DNA from: Archegozetes longisetosus
Lineage: Eukaryota; Arthropoda; Arachnida; Sarcoptiformes; Trhypochthoniidae
DNA: 64,000 nt
NCBI GenBank assembly: GCA_018873245.2
Contig: JAEMBT020000003.1
Span: forward strand, 6,033,843 to 6,097,842
Reading direction: 5' to 3'
The position numbers and the translations under genes are program-made. This document shows positions 10,096 to 20,059 of the stretch, piece by piece; within the stretch, counting starts at the first letter, position 1, and each line of letters begins with the position of its first letter. The notes beneath the pieces are model-generated. The model was not told the DNA's origin. It searched no databases and saw only the letters and a program-made list of their open reading frames with translations.

Positions 10096-13000
10096 TGATT
10101 TGTTGTTAAACTAGTTATCGATTATTGTATTATTGGTTTGAAAAATACGCCCTTTTTGTCAGTATTATAAAACAAATGGAGTAAGAAAAAGTTTCGGAAA
10201 GTCATAAAAATATGACAAATTCAGTAAGATATGAAAAAATATTAGACTTATTTGCTCACATGTTGTAAAAGAATGTGTGCTCAAATATTTCAAATATTTA
10301 CAAACAAAACAGTTATTCGACCATAATTTTATCAGAAACGCTCACGTAATAATCAGAGGTGTATAAAAGAGAGTCATCAAATAAAATGTCAAATAAATAG
10401 CATAACGTTTATTGAAGTATAGCCTTAGTCAGGCTTTCCCACAACACGTGCTTTCGATTTAATAAGTCTTCACTTAAAACACTATTTTAATATGAGAACA
10501 CTGTTGTGATTCAGCAGTAAATTACGTCTGACTCGGTCCAAGTATTTTAAGAGAAGACGTTGTCGATCGTCACACAATACTATCGTAAAAAAGGTGACGC
10601 ACTTCTGCCTTGTAAATGAATAATTTAACACATAATTTAAAAGACAAAACTTTTTCTTTCTCTTAATTGCAGTTTATGCTTAAATGGCTTTAAATGAAAT
10701 GCACCTGTTTTTGAGGCAGTTATAAATATAACACGAACTGATTGGGAAATGCAGAAACCACTTCTTGTAAATAATCCCCTGAACAAACAAATAAAATAGT
10801 GATACTGAGGATAGTGACTGTAAAAATAAACTCTAAAACTTAGTCCATGACATAGTTTTCATAAATATAAAAAATGAAACATTTGTTATACAAATGTGAG
10901 AAAACTTTTTAGTCAATTTTCAGACTGTTGTATAAGAGTTAGGGCAACACCTGTTGTGGGCCTTTAATGAGCTCAAAGTGGCCGACGAATGAGATAATAC
11001 TTTTTTTTAACTCAGTCACGAACCGGTTTTTTTATTAAAAGGAAATTTATCACTCGTGAGAATTATGAACAATACTTTAGGAATGATTATGGGCTTCATT
11101 TTTTCAGATATTTGTGTGGGACTTATCCATTTGTTATCACAATTGCCATTCAGGCTGTAAAATATAAGACCTTTGAATATTTTATCTGATATCAAGTTTT
11201 CATACAGGGAGAGTGAGTTGAATAAGTTGAATACATAGGCGAGAGCCCGCCGGAATTCTATCGCTCAAAAGTCCAAACTTAGTTAACTTTATCTAACAGT
11301 AAATCAGAAAATTTAGTCAGTAATGAACTTGTCGATTAAGATGTTTCAATAAATATTTAACAGATCAGAGTCCAGCAGACTATTGTATGTACAGTCATTG
11401 AGTCACGCCTAAACAGCTATTTAGAAATTAATAGAGCTTTAAAAGAACTTTATGTAAATTCAATTATTTCAGTCAAATTGAAGAAAAGTTTGAAATAGTT
11501 TACAGTTTCGACTCACATTTCTTTCCAATCAAGGCTCACAACAAGTATATTATAGTATAAAAGCTTTATTCATTCTCAGGCAACGCAAACTTCTAATTAA
11601 TAGCTTTTATGTTACTTTTAAGGAATTTTTTAATCTCTAAATTGAATTTTGATTAAGTATACAAGTCGGCAATAATTGGAAGAAAACATTGACCCATAAA
11701 TTATAATTCTAATTAATCTGTTTTTAATGATCCAAATAAAAATTTGAAAAGTCATGCAGTATTTTTAAAGTTCGCTCAGATATGTATTTATAGATCATTA
11801 CTGAATTGATAAATTGTGTTAAATAACACCATTTCTAAAGTATTGCATGAGATCATGACATGCACTGATATTATGAATAGACGTTTAAATCATAAACATT
11901 TGTGTTTCTTATGTCACCTAAATTTATTTGGAGTAAACTCTAATAAATTCTTCGAATAATAATGTAAATCGTACGTCATTCTGAGAGCTATCTCTTATCC
12001 AAATATATGATAAAATTATTTAAGACTTAAGTTTCAAGAGTTTAGTTTTCATGATATTCTTCTTATTGACAAAGGAATCAAAAAGAAACTATGCATACGA
12101 TGAGGAATTAACAGAAAGAGTACAATAAACTCAAACTTATAGCTACCATGAACTTATGGCAATTTATCGGTTATATAAGTGCTTCGATAGCTAAGATTAG
12201 TTGGGCGTAGTTTAAAATAAGATAGAACGAAGTTCTCATATTATAAAGACATTAGAATGGCATATTTCACATCAAATCTTTTGTATTAAATTTATCAAAC
12301 TTTTAAAGCAGTGCCATAGATATGATCTTTAGTCGGAAGGGGACTAAGCCTAGGATGACGAGCGCTAACTCCCATTAAAATATATATTCGTTTTTTACTT
12401 ATCAGACCTTTAGTTAATGTCTAACAATGAGCAATCGATCGATGTATCAAGTAAATGTTGTCTAAAGATTCTCGTGAGATTTTCTTACTGAAGATTTACA
12501 TTTTAGTTTTGAAAAATCTCTGGGAAGGCTATAACCCCTAACACTCTCGCTGGTTACTTTGTTATTTAAAAATTTTGTGATGAAATTTATTGAATGAGCT
12601 TCCTTTAAAATAGCAGTTTTTATGATTTTCAGTTTTCACCATTATTACATGATTTTTTCTTTTCTTTAATGAGAATCTTGCTCTTAGTCGTACATAACAA
12701 GAAGTATGGTTTGAAGATTGAATGCAAAACGATAACAGTTTAAAAACTATAACTGAGTGTGCTCAAATGGGATCACTTTGAAATTTCAAAAAATAAAATT
12801 TAAAAGAACAAAGATTCGAAAAATATAGTTTTGAAAACCTTGTTCCCAATTTTATATCAGAAAAAATTAAAATTTTTTAAATATAAAATAAACTAAATTT
12901 TGGAACGAAGTATTTCAAATATTAAATAGATTAAAATTGAATATAATGTAGTTAATAAGCAATAGCCAAGTCAGTGGGGCCAAGGGGGCCTAGGACCCCT

Positions 13001-13590
13001 CAGCTCAAATCTGAAAACCTTAAACTAGTTACTAAACGAAACAAAAATTTATTTTGATAGAATTGAACTATACTCAAGTTTGAATCACTGTATCAGGGTA
13101 TTACTGTTTCAGAATTGTATTGACGTAGCGTTAAAATTCATAAAGTTTTTAATTTTTTCCTCCTCACTCAAAAGTTTCTGTCTTCTCCACTGTCAATAAG
13201 CTTGTTTCTAAGATAAACATTTTCACTTTCATCAAATTCCAGAGAAATCTCAGTAGACTAAGAGATTAAAAGACTAACATTGAGTAATTTGGAGATTTTT
13301 AAGCTGTCGTATTACTATTGACGTGTGACATAGAGGTTCATAGATAATTTCCTAATGATTTTACTATCATTATTCTTATTATATTACTATTTCTATTATC
13401 GATCCATCGGTTTCAAATAAAGATTTGATATCATTACTTCTATAAAAATCAAACGAATTTAAAGTATTATTAGAACTTCAAATCAAGGTTCTCGAAGCTA
13501 CGTTTCGAAACTCCAAAGTGTAACCGGTCGAAATGGCATTAAGTTTGAATTGGTTGGTAAATATAAAAAAATTCTTCCAAAACGTAATGT
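10096..13590. other. Intergenic region upstream of the exchanger gene
   Basis: No supportable gene. The first few hundred bases should hold the exchanger promoter and 5' UTR. A GC-rich transposon-end-like motif lies at 12972-13000 (CAGTGGGGCCAAGGGGGCCT), reminiscent of hAT termini. A related motif (AGGCTATAACCCCTAAC) is near 12529. The rest looks like decayed non-coding DNA. Confidence 0.45.
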
Positions 13591-13597
13591 ATTATAT

Positions 13598-13773
13598 GTC
13601 GGGTTCCTGGGTTTCGGCTAAAATAAATTCTTTGATTCGGCGGTTAAAATCGGCGAGATTATTTTAATCGAAATCGGATTTTTGAAAAATTCGAAAGTAC
13701 ATAAATTGGGTTAAAATCAGATTAAATAAACAAAACAAAACTAAACGTTCGTATCTTTTAACTCATTCCTGCG

Positions 13774-13808
<35 letters not shown>

Positions 13809-14097
13809 CACATTATTAGCGATTTCTTATAACATTAATTCAGTAAATGATTCAATTTTACATTAATTTATAAAAAAAATTTCGCTTTAAAATGAAATGA
13901 TTTACGAAAATCAAATGTTTTCTAAACAAAATTTCAATTGAAAAATAAATTAAAGTTGTGCTCAGCTTATTATTGTCTGAAAAATAATTCTATATTTATA
14001 TGACTACAGTTGAGAAAAAACTTGATTTTTAACTTTCAATTCGGCAGCTTTTGTCGGTTAAAATCGGTTAAAACCGATATCCGATTGGAAACCCGAC
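13598..14097. mobile_element. MITE family A, copy 2 (500 bp) with 6-bp target duplication
   Basis: The ends form an inverted repeat: GTCGGGTTCC at the left pairs with GGAAACCCGAC at the right. TTATAT flanks both sides exactly (13592-13597 and 14098-14103). It aligns with 2568-3138 along the body, for example the shared block AAACTAAACGTTCGTATCTT. No protein is encoded. I cannot assign a superfamily; a 6-bp duplication would fit some hAT-related groups. Confidence 0.8.
13782..13808. repeat. (CT)n microsatellite inside MITE copy 2
   Basis: About 13 CT units. The matching place in copy 1 (near 2759) has only a short CCTCTCTCCCC tract, so the array grew after the two copies separated. Confidence 0.9.
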
Positions 14098-14103
14098 TTA
14101 TAT

Positions 14104-15374
14104 TTAATGCATTTTCACTTTAACGTATTGTAAGTTAAACGGTTATATGCAGTTCAATCATTTGCCAGAGTCATGTTCAATGCTGATTATTATTCTAAAC
14201 AAGCAGACGTCTATTTATTATCAATACATTTATTTATTCAATTTTACTTCAGAACAATCAGTAATAATTCTGAAGTTAATTGTATATTTTATTTATTTTG
14301 TATAAAAGCATAGTCTTTGAAAAGATTGAATATTCAACAACTTTCAATCTGTTTTTCAGGCAGATTAAAATTAAACCAAGTATAATAGTGAGGTATGCGA
14401 CATTAAAATCTGCAAGCCGTTATCAATTAAAAAATTAGTGCATACATACAAGTCAACATGATTAATATCAAATTATACCTAATGCTCTTGTTTATGAAAT
14501 TTTATAGACTATAAAGGTTATTAAAGACTTCATAGGTCACATTAAAACTTTTTAAACTCATTAACATGATGCCAGTATAAGACTACGAATAGATTGAACA
14601 AAATTAGAAATACTTTTTGTTTATTTATTATTTAAAATTCAATTTAGGCAAATTTTCGTCTCTTATAAACTTTAATTCTAAATTTTTAATTACAAATTTT
14701 AGGTTTAATGCTACAAATGCAATGATCCTAAAACGGAAGTAGTCTTGAAATTTTGGTTGCTGTTCGAATGTAGGCATTTTCTACAAACCATATTTAGATT
14801 TTATTAATTTGAAAATATCTCACATTTTTAATAGGGCTATAATGATTAATTTTAAAATAATGATCCAGTTAAAAATGCTACCAATCTTTGGTAATAATGC
14901 TTTTCTAATGACCAATTTTAAAAGTTGCGCTAAACTTTTAATTTCATCAATTAATTTAATTCAATTCAATTTATACTATTATTGATAACTCCTTTACTTG
15001 TGTAGTATACCAAAAAACTTGGTAAATAGTCTAATTGAGATGAAATTAAAGTTTGAAAGTTGATGATATTTTTGCAGATTTTTATGCTGTATACCTTATA
15101 TTACGTATAGTATTATTTGGCTGGCGTCACAATTTTGAGCGACACCAAATGGTATTGAGTTCAGTTATTAATACGAAAATATTTAGACTAATGACCAGTA
15201 AATTTCAAAAAGTTTCAGCACTGCCGGCAACACATTCAATAAAATTAAAGTTGAACACAATTTAATATCTGATCAACTCTAACAAAAATATGATAAAATA
15301 AAGTACAATTTTTGACGAAAACAATAAATAACTTATATCTAAAATATAATACATTCAATTCTTTCAGTATTAAT
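14104..15374. other. AT-rich intergenic stretch
   Basis: I see no gene or definable repeat. A 70-codon open frame at 15053-15265 has no recognisable similarity and is treated as chance. Confidence 0.5.
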
Positions 15375-15715
15375 GTATAGTCAACTCAAATCGAATCTTT
15401 CTCTGAAAAACTCAGAATAACTTTTGATATTCTTGTCAGATTTTAAAACTTTCAAAGCTAGCTTGTTCTCTTAAAATGCTAATTTGTTAAAATATTAAAA
15501 TATCTCGAAAAAAAATCAGTAAGATAATTGCATAAAATCGGACAACAAATTTTCAACGGATAACATTTGAAAGTTTGAAAAGCAGATTTTATTCGAATAT
15601 TTATTAATTTTTAACAAAGCGTTTCAGTTATATTTACAAAAACAATTTTCAATTTTCTATTCGTTTTTGATAATCGAAATTCGAAAGTCACTTTGAAATC
15701 TTGTCAAAACCCAAG
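15375..15715. repeat. Left arm of a long inverted repeat
   Basis: About 340 bp that match, in reverse complement, 16384-16626 followed by 19026-19133. Shared blocks include TCTTTCTCTGAAAAACTCAG, GATAATCGAAATTCGAA and CAAAACCCAAGA. The arms are diverged with small gaps. This arm is uninterrupted and preserves the empty form of the site into which the Harbinger element jumped in the other arm (near 15472-15490). A degenerate direct copy of the arm's start recurs at about 15720-15765. Confidence 0.65.
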
Positions 15716-16383
15716 ACTCAGTCAACTAAATTCAGGCCTTTTCTAGAAAACATAGAATAACTTTAGAACAACAAGATGAATCTTTAAATTATGATATGAA
15801 ACCAATAAAATGATAATGCTAATCTTTTGAACAAATTGAATTTTTAGCAACAATCCCCCACGGTTACTACAGTGAGTTAGTATATAATATTCAGTAAATA
15901 AGTGCATATTTATTTGAAATAAAACTTGAGATATTTTACTATAAAATTATTTTGAAATATTATAAAAAAATTAATCACTCTCACCAACAAAAAACCAATT
16001 TAGTGCCATAAAACCCGGAGTAACAAGTGCTAATGTGTTCGCAAATTTGCAAAATCTCAATCCATTATTAGTTTTAGGAAAGTTTCTCCGGTATAAGAAT
16101 TGATCTAAATAAGTGCTACCATGACTTCCACTGGTTTTTTCTATTTAGTACCGGCCAGAGGTTTCAATATTTTTTTGTTTATAACTATCGTATAATAAAA
16201 ACAATAATGTAGTTCGTGCGATTAGATTTCATGTATTAATTCCCTGAGGATATGAACCTGCTTTTATTTTCATTTATAACCGAAAGTGCTTTGCGAGCTG
16301 AGACATTGTAGCAACACTGAGGGAGTGTTGCCGAATTTTTCAAAGATCAACCTGGTAATTGCACAAAAACAACTTAAAAATTT
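15716..16383. other. Spacer between the arms of the long inverted repeat
   Basis: AT-rich and non-coding. Part of 16338-16372 is itself an inverted copy of 16570-16605 (shared TTTGTGCAATTACC), so the structure contains smaller nested inverted repeats. Confidence 0.4.
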
Positions 16384-16626
16384 CTTGGGTTTTGATGAAT
16401 TTTCAGAGATCTTCGAATTTCGATTATCAAAAATGAATACAAAATTGAAAGTTACTTTTGTAAATATCACTGTGACGTTTTATTGAAATTTGATAAATAT
16501 TTGAATGAAGCCGGCTTTTTAAACTTTCAAATGTTTTCTATTGGAAATTCGATGTCCGATTTTGAAATAATTTTGTGCAATTACCTTGTTGATTTTTCCG
16601 AGATACTCTAATATTTTAACAATTTA
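16384..16626. repeat. Right arm of the long inverted repeat, inner part
   Basis: Reverse complement of roughly 15490-15715. It is cut off at 16626 by the Harbinger insertion and resumes at 19026. The last three bases, TTA at 16624-16626, are the left copy of the target duplication. Confidence 0.65.
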
Positions 16627-16894
16627 GGGCGGTATTCAATAGTCTTGGTTATGAAACTCGAAGTTATCGCGAAACGTCGACGTTTCTTAACGGGGGCTTC
16701 AATTTGCAATTCTCAAAGTTTTATTTCGGTTTAGAAACGTCGACGTAACATAAGATAACTCGAAGTTTACTTTACTGTGCACTCTCTAAAAATTCATTAA
16801 AAGCTCGTTATTAAAAGCTTTTTTATTTAAATATAAGTGTTAATTAGTGTTCTAAAGTTATTATTGAAAATATTATTTGGTATTAAATTAAAAT

Positions 16895-17653
16895 ATGTGG
16901 CGATCACGAAATAAAGAAGAAAAATCTTCACGTGTGGTGTGGACAGAGATGGAAACATCTTTCCTCATAGAGGAATGCGATAAATATAAGGAGATAATTA
17001 ATAGTCGCAGAAACGATGCAAAAACAACGAAAAGTAAAAATCAAATTTACGATAGTATTGCCGAAAACTTAAACTCAAAAGGGTATGGTTCTGCAAAAAC
17101 GCCACTTCAAATTAGAGATAAGTAAGAAAATTTAAAACGAAAAACAAAACAGGCCCCTAGTTCGGCAAAAATTGATTCAATGAAAACAGGTGGGGGACCA
17201 CCGGCAAAAGTGGTAAATGAATTCGATATAAGAGTAGCATCGATAATAGTCGATGAACTAAAACCATTAAACAATCCGTTTGATTCTGATGCCGATTATC
17301 AGTGTGACAATCAAATCGTTACAAATATTGATGATTTAAATGATCAAAATATAACTCAAGTAATAGAGAATTCAGATGTGATTATTAATGCAAGTACTTC
17401 AAAAACTGTAGACAATAATAATATGACTGAAAAAATTAGTGTTTTGTCTCCAGCATTGAGCAAAAGGACATCAGAAGTGATTACGAATGGATTTTGTTTC
17501 ACAGTTACGCGAAAAAGAACATGAGGTAGCAATGGAGAAATTTCTATTGGAGAAAGATTTATTAAAACATCAAATTGAAATTGCAATTATGACAAAAGAA
17601 AAATTATCTAAAGAAATTCTATTAATTGAAAAGCAAATTGAAAAACTAAACTA
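16895..17653 (+). pseudogene. Harbinger Myb/SANT-like DNA-binding protein, broken
   Basis: The frame opens at ATG 16895 with a Myb/SANT-like domain (VVWTEMETSFLIEECDKYKE) and hits a TAA at 17123-17125, where relatives typically read K-W-E-N-L-K; translation resumes at once in the same frame as ENLKRKTKQ. It then runs through a variable Asp/Asn/Ser-rich middle to a TGA at 17522-17524. A one-base shift near 17489 gives the expected C-terminal coiled coil (QLREKEHEVAMEKFLLEKDL) ending at TAG 17651-17653. So there is one nonsense and one frameshift change. In active elements this protein binds the transposon ends and recruits the transposase. A short intron could in principle skip the second lesion, but the candidate donors leave only about 30 nt. 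Confidence 0.8.
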
Positions 17654-17657
17654 GAAT

Positions 17658-18799
17658 TTAAGAAAAAAATTGATTGATTAAGACATTTCTCTGATCGAAT
17701 CCCGCTCTACTTTCTGATACTAGATTTGAAATTTCAATTTCTTGCAAATCGTTTTCTATTTCAATATCTTCATCAATGTCACTATCATTTTCGATTTTAA
17801 TAAAGTTCCATAATACTGCACAGGCGACTATAACATGTAATGTAGTTTCAAGTTTTAATCTTAAATTATTTTTCAAACAGGGAAATCTCCTTTTCCAGGC
17901 TCCGAATGTTCTTTCGATAATCGTTCGAGTCTTAAAATGAGATTTGTTATATTTTTGTTGAGGATTAGAGATAGGGTTGTTCAAAGGTGTTAATAGGTAT
18001 CGTCTACAAGGATAACCTGCATCTCCCAAAAGCCAACCGTGAATTTGATTATTTTCTAAATATGAGCAAATTTTACTGTTTTGAAAAATACGACTCGTGC
18101 ACACTTCCAGGCCATCGAGCAACGATATTTGTGAAAATCATACTACAATTACAAATTGCCTGCACATTGATCGATATCCGATTTTTTCTATTTCTGAATA
18201 TTTCTCGATTTTCAACTCCTGGAGTCAAACATTCAATGTGGATGCAGTCAATAGCGCCTATAACTTCAGAAAAGTTAGCTATCTTTGGAAATTCTTTTTG
18301 GACCTGAAATGAAATTATTATTTGATTTATGCCATTAAAAATTTAACTTTTACATTAATTAATTCATCTTGTGCTGGAAACTTTATTAGTTCACGACTAA
18401 GACTTGCAATAGATTTCGTGACACGTTCGACAATGCTGTTTATTGTTGACTGATTCATCAAAAATAGGTCTCCATCGACGAGCTATAATATACGTGCTCT
18501 ACTGTAACTAAAAGATCACTTAAATGAAAGACTAGTACCTGAAAAATTGCTGTTGCGTAAAAGCGTAATGCAATTAATATTTGGATTAGAGGAGCTGTTG
18601 GATTATTCGGTTTTGTGGGACATTCTAATTTGTGACCAATTAAACTATTCAATTTATGAACTAAACTCTTAGACATACGATATCTTTTACGAAATGCGTA
18701 GTCATCGTAAAAGTCAAATGGATTCTTTGTTTGCCTTCTAATATATTGTTTAGACTTAAAGAATAATTCAAAATCGCTATCAAATGTATCTAAATTCAT
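17658..18799 (-). pseudogene. HARBI1-like DDE transposase, frameshifted
   Basis: Exons 18799-18539, 18482-18354 and 18303-17658 are joined by 56- and 50-nt GT-AG introns at phase 0 and would give about 344 residues; HARBI1 has 349. Exon 1 holds the helical N-terminus (FDFYDDYAFRKRYRMSKSLV), exon 2 the helix-turn-helix-like part (DLFLMNQSTINSIVERV), and exon 3 the DDE core: VIGAIDCIHIE (first Asp), IVARWPGSVHES (second acidic site), GWLLGDAGYPC and IIERTFGAWKRRFPCL (third, Glu). A frame break near 18094-18097 turns the expected H-D-S-R-I-F into two overlapping frames (HESYF and TSRIF), so the intact ORFs end there. It overlaps nothing else and converges with the DNA-binding gene, 4 bp apart. 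Confidence 0.88.
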
Positions 18800-19025
18800 T
18801 TGTTGGTATCAAGTACTCAATTTTAAAAAAATAACGAATATTTTATATATTTGATACACTTGACGGCAACTAAACGGAAGCATTTGTTTCCGTTAAAAAG
18901 TTGTCGTTAAATCAAAGATCTTAACTTCTGGTTAAACCTAACGTTAAGTATTGCAAAGTTATAGTTTCTGTAACGGAGGTTTATAACTAGAAGTTAGAGG
19001 TAATCAGAACTATTGCATACCACCC

Positions 19026-19133
19026 TTAATGTTTTAAGGGAACAAGCTAGTTTGAAACTTTTCAAATCTGACTAGAATATCAAAAGCCATTCTGAGTTTT
19101 TCAGAGAAAGATTTGATTTGAGTTGATTGTATG
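19026..19133. repeat. Right arm of the long inverted repeat, outer part
   Basis: Reverse complement of about 15375-15475, continuing the arm interrupted at 16626. It begins with the right copy of the TTA target duplication. Confidence 0.65.
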
Positions 19134-20059
19134 TAAACTTTTTTCAAACTTTAATATGGAAAATTCTGAATAGATAAATGAAAATCACTCATAAATTTAA
19201 GAAAAAGTTTGAAAATTTTTCTCAATAATTGTTTAGCTTTAGATAAATTTATTTAAAATGTTTTATAAGTTATGATAAATTGACGTAAACATATTTGACT
19301 GATTCCCAATATTTCATGTTTTAAATGTTGATTATAATTGAACTTTTGAAGTTTGTCTGTTATATGATATTTGTTAATAATACTGAACTGTATTATATAT
19401 TTGCCTCGCTCGATAAACTGTTTGCTCGGGGTAGCTATTGGCTCTCCCTTGTTCTCTACTCATCCCTTAGGCATAGGATGGCACTTGCTCAAATGCTCTT
19501 ATCCCATGTAATATAGTTACACTTGAATTAAACTACTAACTAAAAGTATTTAATAAAGTTTTTAATAGTGCGAAGGCAATTTTCAAACTTTGTAATCGAC
19601 GAATAGCTGACTTTTGATAATGATACCAGCTATGAGAGATTTCATTCATAAGCGTCAAGTTATGTGAAATAAGCAATACAGTAAGACCTGCCCAACTTGA
19701 ACATGCATTTAAGACATTTTTAAAAGATAACTCAAGTGTATCATAGAAAAAATGGTTTGTCTGTCGTTGATTTCTAAAAAGCAGTTAACTAAATGTTTGG
19801 CTGTACTGCGCTTTATTGTAAGGTTTATTGCACTCTTCTATGAGGTTTTACTGTATTCTCACTCTAACAAGTAGAATGATCAAGGGGGAGGTTCCTCTAT
19901 ATTAGTACACTTATTGATGACTCAATCGTTGAGAACCATAATTATCATTAACAGAAGTATTAACATTATGTCTGTTATTACAAGTTTATATCAATCCTAT
20001 TATATTATTATCAATTGAAATAAGTTTTATAGAAATTTGTTTCCACTATAAACAATTCA
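19134..20059. other. Intergenic region upstream of Phafin gene
   Basis: AT-rich, with a MITE family B copy at 19677-19805. The patch at 19400-19500 is less AT-rich and has a 63-codon open frame with no recognisable similarity; it may be an old transposon scrap. Confidence 0.45.
19677..19805 (-). mobile_element. MITE family B, copy 1 (about 129 bp)
   Basis: Starts TACAGTAAGACCTGCCCAAC and ends in the inverse ATGTTTGGCTGTA. Its reverse complement aligns with 35885-36029 and 59573-59717, including the order AGTTAA-TGCTTTTTAGAAA, then CAAACCATTTT, then ACTTGAGTTAT. The TACAGT ends suggest a Tc1/mariner-type MITE. Confidence 0.55.

Larger units (their letters stand above)
16627..19025. mobile_element. 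PIF/Harbinger DNA transposon, full length but inactive (2399 bp)
   Basis: Terminal inverted repeats are GGGCGGTATTCAATAGT at the left and, read inward, GGGTGGTATGCAATAGT at the right (15 of 17 match). The flanking TTA at 16624-16626 and 19026-19028 is the 3-bp target duplication typical of this superfamily. It carries the standard pair of convergent genes: a Myb/SANT-like DNA-binding protein (+) and a HARBI1-like DDE transposase (-). Both are broken. A perfect palindrome GAAACGTCGACGTTTC (16671-16686) and a partial second copy (16734-16746) lie near the left end, and AACGGAA/TTCCGTT inverted repeats (18873-18894) near the right. The few lesions in the genes suggest fairly recent loss of activity. 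Confidence 0.92.

Noticed and set aside
17123..17153. A 31-nt GT-AG intron that would remove the stop in the transposon Myb-like gene
   Set aside because: Far shorter than any other intron here (minimum 48 nt), and reading straight through restores the family motif.
19325..19516. 63-codon frame upstream of the Phafin gene
   Set aside because: No similarity; at best an old transposon fragment.
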